The notes: a model not told the origin generated them from the letters alone. A stretch of 58,828 nucleotides of DNA from an uncultured beta proteobacterium (GCA_903839085.1 CAIMBE010000162.1:1-58828); one strand, 5' to 3'. Shown: positions 26,166 through 35,980, numbered from the stretch's first letter. Numbers and translations: made by a program.

Positions 26166-26389
26166 AGTTGCTCCTGATCCTGGCTCTGCTGCTGTTTGGC
26201 GTCTGGCTCTGGCGCTCAAAGCGGACCGCCAGACCTGAACTGAAACGTCAAAAGTCGCAGACGCCGCAGGCGCCACTCGAGATGGTGAGTTGCCCCCTGT
26301 GTTCGGTACATGTTTCCAGGGAAGATGCGGTGCAGGGGGGAAAAGGTTTCTATTGCAGCCTTGATCATCGCCAGCGCGCGGAGCCCTGA
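26162..26389 (+). CDS. PP0621-like small protein with Cys/His cluster
   Basis: MKLLLILALLLFGVWLWRSKR...VSCPLCSVHVSREDAVQGGKGFYCSLDHR. Confidence 0.7.
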   Translation: MKLLLILALLLFGVWLWRSKRTARPELKRQKSQTPQAPLEMVSCPLCSVHVSREDAVQGGKGFYCSLDHRQRAEP

Positions 26390-28093
26390 GTGATCCCGCA
26401 GCCAGAAACAACCACCTGGTTTGACAGCGCCTCAGCGGAACCGGATGGCCCCGACAAACCTGAAGAAATTGAGAGGTTGTGGCGTGGCTTCATGACGGCG
26501 CGCGTCATGCTGGGACTGGGCTTGCTGCTGCTCCAGGGCGTCATCTATGAGATTGGCGCTGGCAAGGACATCACATTGACCGTGCTCTGCGCCGGCTACT
26601 GCGTGCTCGCCTTGGCTGTGCGCCTTCGGACCGGCGCGCGGCCCTTGCGCAAGACATTTGACACCCAGTGGCTGGCCATCAGCGGTGTTGACATCGTCGT
26701 CATTGCCGTGCTGCAGATGGTGCAAGGCAGCAACATCAATTACGCGCCCCTTTTTGCCTTGCCCATTTTGATGACCTCGGTGTTGGGTTCCTTGTTATTG
26801 TCAATGGCCGGTGCGGCGGTCGTGACGCTTATTTTGTTGCTACAGGCAGCCTGGATGTCGGTGCAGGCTCCAGCCGACGCGGCCACCTATTTCTTGCAGG
26901 CGGCGCTCAGCGGCGCCGGCGGTTTTGTCATTGCATTTCTTGCCAGCCAGATCTTGAGCCGACTGGCCAATGTGGAACTGGCTGCGCAGCGCAATCAGAC
27001 CGCGGTACGAGTGCAACGAAAAATCAACGAACTGGTGATCGAGACTTTGACTGATGGTATTCTTGTGCTGGAACAGGATTGCACGGTGCGGGCGGCTAAT
27101 CCCGCGGCGCGTCGGATGCTGGGCGGCGAGAGCGCCCTGGGTGGCAGCTCCTTCAGCCTTCGGTCTTTGGCCGGATGGCAGGGATTGGTCGATTTATTGA
27201 GAGTCAGTTTGGCCGACCACACCAGCAAGCAGGCCGATGTCAGCATTCATCATGCGGGCCAGGGTCCCAGGCGACTGCGGGTCCGCACGCAATTGACCGC
27301 CGCAACGGGGACCGGCGGTCAGAGTCTGTGTGTCATGTTCATGCAGGACCAGCGTCAGATCGAGGCGCGCATGCGAACCGAGAAGCTTGCCAGCATGGGC
27401 CGACTGTCGGCCGCTGTAGCCCATGAGATTCGAAACCCTTTGGCGGCCATCGTGCAGGCCAATGCCTTGCTCGATGAAGACCTTTCCGATGCGCGGCACA
27501 AGCAACTCACAAAGATGGTCAGCCAGAATGCCGGACGTCTGGGGAAAATTGTGGAAGACGTGCTGGATGTCTCCCGGGTGCATTGGCGCGACAATACGAT
27601 TGTTTCGCGTGTGATGGAACTCAATGGAGCCGTCACCAGAATATGCCATGACTGGCAGCAGCAGACCAACTGCGAGCACCCGCTGCGCATTGACCTGGCA
27701 AAGCAGGAGGTCACCGTAAGGTTTGAGTCCGAGCATCTGCGCCGGATTCTGGTCAACCTGCTTGACAACGCACGACGCTACGCCGGGACTTCCGCTGGAG
27801 CCATTGAGGTTGCCGTTGGCATGTCGGAATTGCAGCCGGGAGTGCTTCGCGTCTGGAGCGCGGGAGAGCCTTTGGAGCAGTCAGTTGAGCGGCATTTGTT
27901 TGAACCATTTTTTTCCTCCGAGAGCCGATCCAGCGGATTGGGGCTCTACATTTGTCGCGAACTGTGCGAAGAGCACGGGGCGTCGATCGCTTATTTCAGG
28001 ACATCACGCAAAGTCGGCGACGAAGTGACCGATGGAAACGAATTCACTGTCGTTTTTCAGGCCCGCGTCAGGTCGGTAGTCAACGGGAATTGA
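26390..28093 (+). CDS. pilS: Two-component sensor histidine kinase PilS-like
   Basis: TM N-terminus, H-box AAVAHEIRNPLAAIVQANALL, ATPase C-terminus; paired with pilR; GTG start. Confidence 0.87.
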   Translation: MIPQPETTTWFDSASAEPDGPDKPEEIERLWRGFMTARVMLGLGLLLLQGVIYEIGAGKDITLTVLCAGYCVLALAVRLRTGARPLRKTFDTQWLAISGVDIVVIAVLQMVQGSNINYAPLFALPILMTSVLGSLLLSMAGAAVVTLILLLQAAWMSVQAPADAATYFLQAALSGAGGFVIAFLASQILSRLANVELAAQRNQTAVRVQRKINELVIETLTDGILVLEQDCTVRAANPAARRMLGGESALGGSSFSLRSLAGWQGLVDLLRVSLADHTSKQADVSIHHAGQGPRRLRVRTQLTAATGTGGQSLCVMFMQDQRQIEARMRTEKLASMGRLSAAVAHEIRNPLAAIVQANALLDEDLSDARHKQLTKMVSQNAGRLGKIVEDVLDVSRVHWRDNTIVSRVMELNGAVTRICHDWQQQTNCEHPLRIDLAKQEVTVRFESEHLRRILVNLLDNARRYAGTSAGAIEVAVGMSELQPGVLRVWSAGEPLEQSVERHLFEPFFSSESRSSGLGLYICRELCEEHGASIAYFRTSRKVGDEVTDGNEFTVVFQARVRSVVNGN

Positions 28094-28111
28094 CAAGATA
28101 CCCTTAAACGC

Positions 28112-29569
28112 ATGACTTCAAACACAACGCCTGCCCGTGCTCACATCCTGGTTGTCGATGACGAACCGGATTTGCGGACGCTTTATGAGTTGTCACTGGT
28201 GCGTGACGGTTTCGAGGTGTCCACGGCCGAGAGCCTGGCGCAGGCGTTTGAGCATTTGAGCGCCTGCCGCTTTGATGTGATCATTGCCGATATGCGTCTG
28301 CCCGATGGTCTGGGTGTGGAACTGCTGCGCTACGTCAAGGCGCAGCAGCGCCGGGAACGCTGTGTCGTCATCACGGCCTATGGCTCGGCAGAGAACGCCG
28401 TGGAGTCATTAAAGGCGGGCGCCTTTGACTATTTGACCAAGCCAGTGGACCTCAGGCAATTTCGCGGTGTCATCGCCTCAGCCGTGCAGGACGCCAAGGC
28501 CAGCACGAGCGCCAGTGCTGTTGCGCGCAGCGCGCCTACACAGGGTGGCGCCGGTGAAGCCGCGTTGGCCCGAATGGCAGGTGAGTCGGCCAGCATGCGC
28601 CTGGTGAAAGAACGCGTCGTCAAAGTGGCGCGCAGCATGGCGCCCATCATGGTTACCGGCGAGTCCGGTACCGGCAAGGAGATGGTCGCCAGCGCGATTC
28701 ATGCCAACAGTCACCGAAGCGGTGGCCCATGGGTTGCGGTGAACTGCAGCGCCATCCCCGAGAATCTGCTTGAAACCGAATTTTTTGGAGCCAAGAAGGG
28801 CGCCTACACCGGTTCCAGCCAGGATCGCGACGGCTTTTTCCAGGCGGCCGGCGGCGGCACGCTTTTTCTCGATGAAATAGGCGACCTGCCGCTGGCCATG
28901 CAGTCCAAACTGCTGCGCGCCATTCAGGAGCGCTGCATCCGTCCGATCGGCTCGACGCAGGAGGAGCCGGTCGATGTGCGGATCATCAGTGCCACGCACA
29001 AGGACCTTGCCGCCGAAGTGCAGGCGGGGCGCTTTCGGCAGGACCTTTATTACCGGCTGAATGTGATCCAGATCCTGATCCCGCCGCTGCGCGAACGACG
29101 CGAGGATCTGCCCGCATTGTGCGCCGCCTTGTTGCGCCGGATCGCTGCCGATTCCGGGATCGCGGTACCGTCACTGCCCGACGCAGTGCTTGATCAACTC
29201 GCGCTTGACCCCCTGCCCGGCAATGTGCGCGAACTGGAGAACCTGTTGCATCGGGCAGTTGCCTTGAGCGAAGAAAATGAACTTCAGTTCGAACCGTCGT
29301 CGCCGCAGGCGCTGCTGCGGGAGACTGCGGTTGCGGGGACCGCCGCTGCGGCGCCGGAAGATGAACAGCTTGCTCTTCCAACTGATCTGCAAAGTTATCT
29401 CGATGGAGCAGAACGCACCATCCTGATCAAAGCTTTGCGCGAGACTGGTTTCAACCGGACCGCGGCTGCTGCCCGTTTGGGATTGAGCTTGCGCCAGATT
29501 CGCTATCGAATTGCCCGATTGCGTATCGATGCACCGGTCAGCGGGGATGATCTTGACGAGCCCGGCTGA
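28112..29569 (+). CDS. pilR: Sigma-54 dependent response regulator PilR-like
   Basis: Receiver domain HILVVDDEPDLRTLYELSLVRDGFEV, AAA+ GESGTGKEMVASAIHANSHR, C-terminal Fis-type HTH. Confidence 0.91.
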   Translation: MTSNTTPARAHILVVDDEPDLRTLYELSLVRDGFEVSTAESLAQAFEHLSACRFDVIIADMRLPDGLGVELLRYVKAQQRRERCVVITAYGSAENAVESLKAGAFDYLTKPVDLRQFRGVIASAVQDAKASTSASAVARSAPTQGGAGEAALARMAGESASMRLVKERVVKVARSMAPIMVTGESGTGKEMVASAIHANSHRSGGPWVAVNCSAIPENLLETEFFGAKKGAYTGSSQDRDGFFQAAGGGTLFLDEIGDLPLAMQSKLLRAIQERCIRPIGSTQEEPVDVRIISATHKDLAAEVQAGRFRQDLYYRLNVIQILIPPLRERREDLPALCAALLRRIAADSGIAVPSLPDAVLDQLALDPLPGNVRELENLLHRAVALSEENELQFEPSSPQALLRETAVAGTAAAAPEDEQLALPTDLQSYLDGAERTILIKALRETGFNRTAAAARLGLSLRQIRYRIARLRIDAPVSGDDLDEPG

Positions 29570-29767
29570 TTCGTCGACGCTATCGATGCCCCAGCGCGAC
29601 GACTGTTACCAGCACGCCTGTCTAAAGCGTATCGAGCGTTTGCTGGTCGCGTTTGCAGCAGAACCTGGGTCTGGCAGCCCCGTGCTTTCTCGCCGTCGAG
29701 GTCCCGACAGTCAGGCGCTGAGCCGAGCTTCCTGAAGATTTCCAATAAATCCGACCGCCGGTCAGGG

Positions 29768-29815
29768 ACACTACCGGTAGCGGCTTGTAATCCATGCAGA
29801 CACCATATATAGTGT
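29768..29815 (+). promoter_or_regulatory. Putative tandem NrdR boxes upstream of the nrdA relic
   Basis: ACACCATATATAGTGT at 29800-29815 (near-perfect palindrome, NrdR-box-like) and a degenerate ACACTACCGGTAGCGG at 29768-29783, exactly 32 bp upstream start to start. Confidence 0.62.
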
Positions 29816-29908
29816 CTTCCTTGTTCACGTTGAATTTCTTGGCGCGACGCTGCAACGGCTGTGGCGGGGGACTCAGAATTCAATTGCCGGACGGCTAAAG
29901 GGAAGTAA

Positions 29909-30248
29909 TTGATGCCCGATGTTTTGACCATGGTGGATATTGCCGGCCAGTCGATGGAGGCGGTCTGCCATTGCGCTTGCGGGGCGTCAGCCGAACTGGC
30001 GCGCGAGCGCGGTGACGACGTCCAGGCAGATCGCAGATCGACACTTGATTCGACAGCGCTGTGCGTCAAGATTGCCAGCGACGGCACGCGCACTCCAATT
30101 GCAAAACCTCAAGCGCCTGGGGCTTTGGGATGACATGATGGTCAAGAATCTGAAGCACCTTGAGGGCTCCTTGCATTCGGTCGATCGTGTTCCGGTTGAC
30201 ATCGGGCTTTGCGCGGTGGATGGTCCGGGTTGTGAGTCATGCCAATGA
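29909..30248 (+). pseudogene. nrdA: nrdA relic (class Ia ribonucleotide reductase alpha subunit), frameshifted and internally deleted
   Basis: MEAVCHCACGASAELARERG in one frame, then frameshift to LKRLGLWDDMMVKNLKHLEGSLHSVDRVP and a C-terminal redox tail CAVDGPGCESCQ*. Confidence 0.82.
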
Positions 30249-30382
30249 GTTCCAGAGGGTCGTCTTTCATCTGGTCCTGCGATGCTGCTGCACAACACTT
30301 CGCGCGTCAATCCGGCGCTGAAGTGAACGAATGCTTTCCATTTCATTTCGCTGCTCGGATAATGCGCAGATCGGAACCATCA

Positions 30383-30784
30383 ATGTTGAACTGGGAAGAC
30401 GAAATCAAGCCCTCTGCGCACATACCTTTTTCTTGCGGCTCATCTGAAAGCCGCGTGGTCGAGCCGCCTCCTGCGGCCACTGCAGTTCACACCTTTCACT
30501 ATGGCGCCGCCATCGCGGAACGACCGGTGGCCAAGGCGTCCCCTTCAGCCTCGCCGCGTCGCGCTGACGCAGCTGGCCAACCCATCAATGCATCCAAGTT
30601 CAACTACTGCCTGTGCGATAGCACCAATCGCGGTGCGACGCAGATCGGCCCTGATGGTCTTCTTCCCAATGAGGAAAATGCGTTTGGGTGGATGAGAGAA
30701 ACGATTGATCTTAAGAAGGAGGGAAACTTCTTTGAGACCCGTGTCATCGAGTATCAATCTGGCGCTGCGCTGCCGTGTGATTGA
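30383..30784 (+). pseudogene. nrdB: nrdB relic (class Ia ribonucleotide reductase beta subunit) with a large internal deletion
   Basis: N-terminus MLNWEDEIKPSAHIPF... joined to C-terminus ATQIGPDGLLPNEENAFGWMRETIDLKKEGNFFETRVIEYQSGAAL; 133 codons, far short of a full NrdB. Confidence 0.86.
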
Positions 30785-30950
30785 ATCCGATGCTGACAAG
30801 AATGATGCAGATGGTTGCTAGCCCTGGATTGGGCCGGGACCCTTTGTGCACCCGAGTTCATGATGCTGGGCTTGAGCCCAACACCATGGATCGCTTCATG
30901 CTTTCCAACTCGCATGAAGTGCTCTTTGCAAATTGATCAAGGAGAAAATA

Positions 30951-31424
30951 ATGGCAACTGCAAAAAAACCGGCCGCAAAAAAGGCCGCGCCTGCTAAGAA
31001 AGTAGCGGCAAAGAAGGCTGCGCCGGCCAAGAAAGCGGCACCAGCGAAGAAAGTAGCGGCAAAGAAGGCTGCGCCGAAAAAAGCGGCACCAGCGAAGAAA
31101 GTAGCGGCAAAGAAGGCTGCGCCGAAAAAAGCAGCTCCGAAAAAAGCCGCTGCGGCGAAAAAGCCAGCCGCCAAGAAGGTAGCTGCCAAGAAGGTACCGG
31201 CAAAGAAAGTGCCGGCCAAGAAGGCACCCGCCAAGAAAGCCGCTGTAGCAAAGAAACCTGCTGCCAAGAAGCCCGTCGCCAAGAAAGCAGCCAAGAAGCC
31301 GGCCGCGAAGAAAGCCGCGAAAGCACCCGCTGCCAAGGCAGCGCCTGCCCCGGCTGCCCCTGCTGCTCAAACGACTTTGAGTCCGCAGGCCGCTTGGCCG
31401 TTTCCGACGGCCAGCAAGCCTTGA
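30951..31424 (+). CDS. Alanine/lysine-rich histone H1-like DNA-binding protein
   Basis: MATAKKPAAKKAAPAKKVAAKKAAPAKK... repetitive basic protein. Confidence 0.85.
   Translation: MATAKKPAAKKAAPAKKVAAKKAAPAKKAAPAKKVAAKKAAPKKAAPAKKVAAKKAAPKKAAPKKAAAAKKPAAKKVAAKKVPAKKVPAKKAPAKKAAVAKKPAAKKPVAKKAAKKPAAKKAAKAPAAKAAPAPAAPAAQTTLSPQAAWPFPTASKP
30996..31142 (+). repeat. 48-51 bp tandem repeat within the histone-like gene
   Basis: AAGAAAGTAGCGGCAAAGAAGGCTGCGCCG recurs at 30996, 31047 and 31095. Confidence 0.85.
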
Positions 31425-31447
31425 ACCCCTAACAAGGTTCTGGTTCA

Positions 31448-31479
31448 AGCCCGATGCCCAAAAGCATCGGGCTTTTTTA
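31448..31479 (+). terminator. Rho-independent terminator after the histone-like gene
   Basis: AGCCCGATGC-ccaaaa-GCATCGGGCT followed by T-run. Confidence 0.92.
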
Positions 31480-31486
31480 TTGGTTT

Positions 31487-32389
31487 TTACAATCCAAGCA
31501 GTTTCAGATCAACGCTGTAGTTTTGGGGCCCGCGCTGGGCAATCTTGAGCGACCCCAAATGGTTGCCCAGAGCAGCGCAACGTGGCAGTGACCAACCCTG
31601 TTCGAGCCCGAACAGCAGTGCGCCGCGAAACGCGTCGCCACAGCCGGTCGGGTCGACCACCGCAGAAGCCTTGATGGGCGGAACATGCGTCTTGTTGCCA
31701 TCGACCCAGACGTCGCAACCATCGGCCCCCAACGTGATGATCAGACCTTCGACCTGCCGCGAAATTTCGGCGCTGGTCCACCCGGTCCGGTCACTCAGCA
31801 TCTTGCCCTCGTAGTCGTTGACAGTGACCCAACTTGCCTGCTTCAGAAGTATCCTGAGTTCTTCGCCGTCAAATCTGGGAAGCTGCTGGCCCGGGTCAAG
31901 AACAAAGGGAATCCTGGCGGCGGAAAATTGCTCGGCATGTTGCCACATGGCGTCGCGCCCATCGGGCGCAATGATGCCAAGGCTGAAGTCGCTGCGCGCC
32001 GCGATGGTCGTCAAATGCGCGTGTTCCATGGCACCAGGATGAAAACCGTTGATCTGATTGTTGTCGCGATCGGTAATGATCATGGCCTGTGCCGTATAGG
32101 TGTCTTCTACAGTGCGAACAAATTCTGTTGAAATGCCCTGTCGACTGAGGCGTTCCAGATAGGATGCGCCATCAGTGCCAATGGTTGCCACCGGCAGCGC
32201 GGTGCCGCCGAGTTGCCGCAAGGCATAGGCGATATTGCCAGCGCAGCCGCCAAAATCCCGGCGCAGGGCGGGCACCAGGAAGGACACATTCAGAATATGC
32301 AGTTGATCGGGCAGGATCTGCTCGGCGAATCGACCCTCGAAGTTCATGATGGTGTCAAAAGCCAGGGAGCCACAGATGAGGGATGCCAT
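31487..32389 (-). CDS. PfkB family carbohydrate/adenosine kinase
   Basis: GGCAGNIAYALRQLGG, VVDPTGCGDAFRGALLFGLEQG. Confidence 0.92.
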   Translation of the reverse strand: MASLICGSLAFDTIMNFEGRFAEQILPDQLHILNVSFLVPALRRDFGGCAGNIAYALRQLGGTALPVATIGTDGASYLERLSRQGISTEFVRTVEDTYTAQAMIITDRDNNQINGFHPGAMEHAHLTTIAARSDFSLGIIAPDGRDAMWQHAEQFSAARIPFVLDPGQQLPRFDGEELRILLKQASWVTVNDYEGKMLSDRTGWTSAEISRQVEGLIITLGADGCDVWVDGNKTHVPPIKASAVVDPTGCGDAFRGALLFGLEQGWSLPRCAALGNHLGSLKIAQRGPQNYSVDLKLLGL

Positions 32390-32406
32390 AAATGTGCCGA
32401 TCAGGT

Positions 32407-33231
32407 TCAGGGATAAAAAATGTAGAGGCGGTAGCCGACAATTGGCTGGGAGGTGCTGGCTTGATTGACAGCCATGGGCAGCGAAACGGACGAATCGGCG
32501 CCAGCCGCAAGCGTGCCCGACTTCAGATCGAGTTCAGTGGGTGAAAAGACGCGGCGCAGGAGCGCCTGATCGGTTGAATCAGTCAGAGTCAATTCGACGG
32601 CCGGTACCGCCAGAGCAATGCTTGATGTGTTTCTGAGCGTGAAGCCCAGGCGGTAGGCATCTCCCGCGATCCTGGTGAAAGATGCCCCATCGATGACGAT
32701 TGAATTTTTTTCCTTCAACGCCGACAAGCTGCACTTGAGGGGAGCGCAAAATGCCAGCAGCCATGGCTTGAGGCCGGGATGCAGAGCGGCAATTCGGTCG
32801 CGTTCATGCAGCACAAGCTGTGCTGCCAGTCCAAGCAGCAGCGCCGCACTGAGAAATGCCAAGAACAGGCGCGCCAGGGGCTTGTGCCAAGAGGATCTGC
32901 CACGCTCGGCGCGCAAGAAAGTGACGCGGGCCGGCTCGGGCATTCGCTCAGGTTCGGGATCCCGGACGAGGTCCATCGGTGCCGACAGATCAGGCACTGC
33001 CGGGCCTGACCCGGTCGCCGCGATGTGCTTGCCGATCGCAACTTCGGCAGGATGACGCTCTCTTTCGAGCACCGGCAGCGCCGCGGCAGGCGCCTGCGTC
33101 AGCAGGTTTTGCGGGGCCTCGAAAACCTCATGGCACTGCCCGCATCGCACCCATCCCGCCGATACTCGAAGCTGATCGGGCACCACTTTGAACAGTGTCT
33201 GGCATGCCGGGCAACGTGTAATCTGGCTCAT
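32407..33231 (-). CDS. Zinc-ribbon/DUF3426 protein
   Basis: N-terminal MSQITRCPACQTLFKVVPDQLRVSAGWVRCGQCHEVFEAP; single TM; DUF3426-like C-terminus. Confidence 0.88.
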   Translation of the reverse strand: MSQITRCPACQTLFKVVPDQLRVSAGWVRCGQCHEVFEAPQNLLTQAPAAALPVLERERHPAEVAIGKHIAATGSGPAVPDLSAPMDLVRDPEPERMPEPARVTFLRAERGRSSWHKPLARLFLAFLSAALLLGLAAQLVLHERDRIAALHPGLKPWLLAFCAPLKCSLSALKEKNSIVIDGASFTRIAGDAYRLGFTLRNTSSIALAVPAVELTLTDSTDQALLRRVFSPTELDLKSGTLAAGADSSVSLPMAVNQASTSQPIVGYRLYIFYP

Positions 33232-33265
33232 GAATGCCCAATTGTAGGGTCCCCCATGACGAGAG

Positions 33266-34144
33266 TCAGCGTTGTGCGGTCATCCGAATCCAGCCCTCTT
33301 CCTCATCGGTCACATCGAGTTGGCAGTAGGGCGCATAGGCCTTCTTCAACTCGTCGGCCTGACGCGCAAGAATGCCGGCCAGCACCAGCGATCCGCCCTC
33401 TGCCACATAGGACCACAGCAGGGGTGCGAGCAACTTCAAAGGTGTGGCCAGAATGTTGGCCAGCACCGTTTGATAGGCGCCGCTCGCGACTTCGGGCAAG
33501 CCGGCGCGCAGTGCCACGGTGTTCGCCTCAGCATTCAGAATCGTTGATTGCACGGCCGCCGCGTCGATATCGACGGCGTCGACTTCTGTTGCGCCGTATT
33601 TGGCGGCAGCAATGGCAAGTATTCCCGAGCCGCAGCCGTAGTCGAGCACACGGCCGGCTTGTTTGTGCTGCGCAATCCAGCGCAGGCACATCCGGGTCGT
33701 CGGGTGCGTTCCCGTTCCGAAGGCCAGCCCGGGGTCGAGCCGGATCATGATGCGGGCCTGCGCCGGAGGCTCGTGCCAGGTCGGCACAATCCAGAAGTCT
33801 GGCGTAATGTCGACCGGTGTGAACTGCGACTGGGTCAGGCGCACCCAGTCCTGCGCAGGCACTTCCCGGATGGCCTGAACACTGCAGCCGGAAAACAAAT
33901 CCTGGACTTTCAGCACCGCCAGCGCCTCATTGGCCAGCGCCTGCGATGCGTACAGCGCCGACAGCCGTGAGCGTTGCCAGCTGTTTTGAGGGGGTGGCAG
34001 ACCGGGCTCGCCAAACAGGGCCTGCTCGTCAGCCGTCTGGGCGTCGGCATCCTCGACGCTGACGCTCAAAGCATCCAGCGCTTCAAGGGCATCGCTGACG
34101 GCGTCGACCCGTTCTTGCGGGCACAGCAGACTTAGCTCAAACAT
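33266..34144 (-). CDS. prmA: Ribosomal protein L11 methyltransferase
   Basis: LDPGLAFGTGTHPTTRMCLRWI, VLDYGCGSGILAIAAAKYGA. Confidence 0.95.
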   Translation of the reverse strand: MFELSLLCPQERVDAVSDALEALDALSVSVEDADAQTADEQALFGEPGLPPPQNSWQRSRLSALYASQALANEALAVLKVQDLFSGCSVQAIREVPAQDWVRLTQSQFTPVDITPDFWIVPTWHEPPAQARIMIRLDPGLAFGTGTHPTTRMCLRWIAQHKQAGRVLDYGCGSGILAIAAAKYGATEVDAVDIDAAAVQSTILNAEANTVALRAGLPEVASGAYQTVLANILATPLKLLAPLLWSYVAEGGSLVLAGILARQADELKKAYAPYCQLDVTDEEEGWIRMTAQR

Positions 34145-34156
34145 GCCGTTACGGGC

Positions 34157-35506
34157 TCAGCGCGGATGGTGACTGAGCCACTCTTCAAGATAATGAATGT
34201 TGGTGCCACCCGAGACGAACTTGGCATCGAGCATCAACTCCCGGTGCAGGGCGATGTTCGAGTTGATTCCTTCTACAACGGTTTCAGCCAGGGCGGTTCG
34301 CATTCGAGCCAGTGCCTGATCGCGCGTATCGCCATGCACAATGATCTTGCCAATCATCGAGTCATAGTTCGGGGGCACAAAATAATTGGTGTAGATGTGC
34401 GAGTCGACCCGCACGCCCGGCCCGCCAGGCGCGTGCCACATGCTGATGCGACCGGGCGAAGGAATGAATTTATAGGGGTCTTCGGCATTCAGGCGACATT
34501 CGATGGCATGCCCGCGAATCTGGATCTGGCGCTGCGTGAATGGCAGTTTTTCCCCGGCTGCGACCATGATCTGGGTCTTGACAATATCAACCCCGGTGGT
34601 CATTTCCGTGACCGGGTGCTCGACCTGAACGCGGGTGTTCATTTCGATGAAGTAGAACTCGCCATCTTCATAGAGAAACTCGAATGTCCCGGCGCCCCGA
34701 TAGGCGATCTTCTTGCAGGCGGCCACACAGCGCTCGCCGAGGCGCTCGATGAGCTTGCGGGCAATGCCCGGTGCGGGTGCCTCCTCGATGATCTTTTGGT
34801 GCCTTCGCTGCATTGAGCAATCACGCTCGCCGAGGTAAACCGCGTTCTTGAACTTGTCCGCCAAGACCTGGATCTCGATATGCCTGGGGTTCTGCAGGAA
34901 CTTCTCCAGATAGACGGCCGGATTGCCAAAGGCGGCGCCAGCCTCGGTCCGAGTCATGGACACCGCGTTGACCAGGGCCGCCTCCGTGTGCACGACCCGC
35001 ATGCCGCGGCCCCCGCCCCCGCCAGCCGCCTTGATGATGACCGGATAGCCGACCGCCTTGGCAATGCGGCGAATCTGCGCGGGGTCGTCCGGCAGTTCTC
35101 CTTCCGACCCTGGCACACAGGGAACGCCAGCCTTGATCATGGCTTGTTTGGCAGACACCTTGTCGCCCATGAGCCGGATTGATTCAGGCGTCGGCCCAAT
35201 GAACTGAAACCCGCTTTTTTCAACCCGCTCGGCAAAATCGGCGTTCTCGCTCAGGAACCCATAACCGGGATGGATCGCCTCGGCATCCGTCACTTCGGCT
35301 GCCGAAATGATGGCCGGCATATTGAGGTAGCTGAGCGCTGATTGGGCCGGCCCGATGCAAACAGCCTCCTCGGCCAGTTTCACATATTTGGCATCGCGGT
35401 CGGCCTCGGAGTAGACCATGACAGCACGGATACCGAGTTCGCGACATGCGCGTTGAATTCTGAGGGCAATTTCGCCGCGATTGGCAACCAGGATTTTCTT
35501 GAACAT
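34157..35506 (-). CDS. accC: Acetyl-CoA carboxylase biotin carboxylase subunit
   Basis: [43 protein letters not shown]. Confidence 0.98.
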   Translation of the reverse strand: MFKKILVANRGEIALRIQRACRELGIRAVMVYSEADRDAKYVKLAEEAVCIGPAQSALSYLNMPAIISAAEVTDAEAIHPGYGFLSENADFAERVEKSGFQFIGPTPESIRLMGDKVSAKQAMIKAGVPCVPGSEGELPDDPAQIRRIAKAVGYPVIIKAAGGGGGRGMRVVHTEAALVNAVSMTRTEAGAAFGNPAVYLEKFLQNPRHIEIQVLADKFKNAVYLGERDCSMQRRHQKIIEEAPAPGIARKLIERLGERCVAACKKIAYRGAGTFEFLYEDGEFYFIEMNTRVQVEHPVTEMTTGVDIVKTQIMVAAGEKLPFTQRQIQIRGHAIECRLNAEDPYKFIPSPGRISMWHAPGGPGVRVDSHIYTNYFVPPNYDSMIGKIIVHGDTRDQALARMRTALAETVVEGINSNIALHRELMLDAKFVSGGTNIHYLEEWLSHHPR

Positions 35507-35524
35507 AGACAGTGAGGTTGGGCC

Positions 35525-35980
35525 TTATTCGATGGTGAACAAAGGCTGCCCGTATTCAACCGCTTGCCCGTTTTCGCAGTGGATCTGCATCACGACGCCA
35601 GACTTGTCCGACTCGATCTCATTGAGGATCTTCATCGCCTCGATGATGCACACGGTCTGACCGATCTTGATGGCGTCGCCAATTTCTACAAAGGACTTCG
35701 AGCCAGGCGCGGCCGACCGGTAGAAAGTGCCCACCATCGGCGACTTGACCTGATGACTGACAACCTGCGGCATGGAAGCGGCGACCGGCTCGCCGGGCGT
35801 CGGGTTCTGGGTCAAGATCGCGGGAGGCGGCGTCATCGCCACCGCTGCTGCGTGCTGCGGTGCTGCGGCGCTGCTGGCCTTGACAATGCGAACCTTGCCC
35901 TCTGCCTCGGTGATTTCAAGTTCCGAGACATTTGAGTCCGATACCAAATCAATCAGTGTCTTGAGCTTTCTAAGATCCAT
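35525..35980 (-). CDS. accB: Acetyl-CoA carboxylase biotin carboxyl carrier protein
   Basis: MDLRKLKTLIDLVSDSNVSELEITEAEGKVRI, biotinylation motif CIIEAMKILNEIE. Confidence 0.97.
   Translation of the reverse strand: MDLRKLKTLIDLVSDSNVSELEITEAEGKVRIVKASSAAAPQHAAAVAMTPPPAILTQNPTPGEPVAASMPQVVSHQVKSPMVGTFYRSAAPGSKSFVEIGDAIKIGQTVCIIEAMKILNEIESDKSGVVMQIHCENGQAVEYGQPLFTIE

Noticed and set aside
29503-30093. 196-aa minus-strand ORF across the pilR end and the nrd relic region
   Set aside because: No recognisable motifs, overlaps the pilR 3' end and the NrdA-like fragments on the opposite strand.
30239-30784. 181-aa ORF as a novel gene
   Set aside because: From 30383 it reads as NrdB N-terminus joined to NrdB C-terminus, so a deletion relic is the better explanation.
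30996-31142. Repeats that could suggest a CRISPR array
   Set aside because: They are in-frame coding repeats of a K/A-rich protein with no unique spacers. The 18-bp repeats at 47304-47357 likewise have no spacers.
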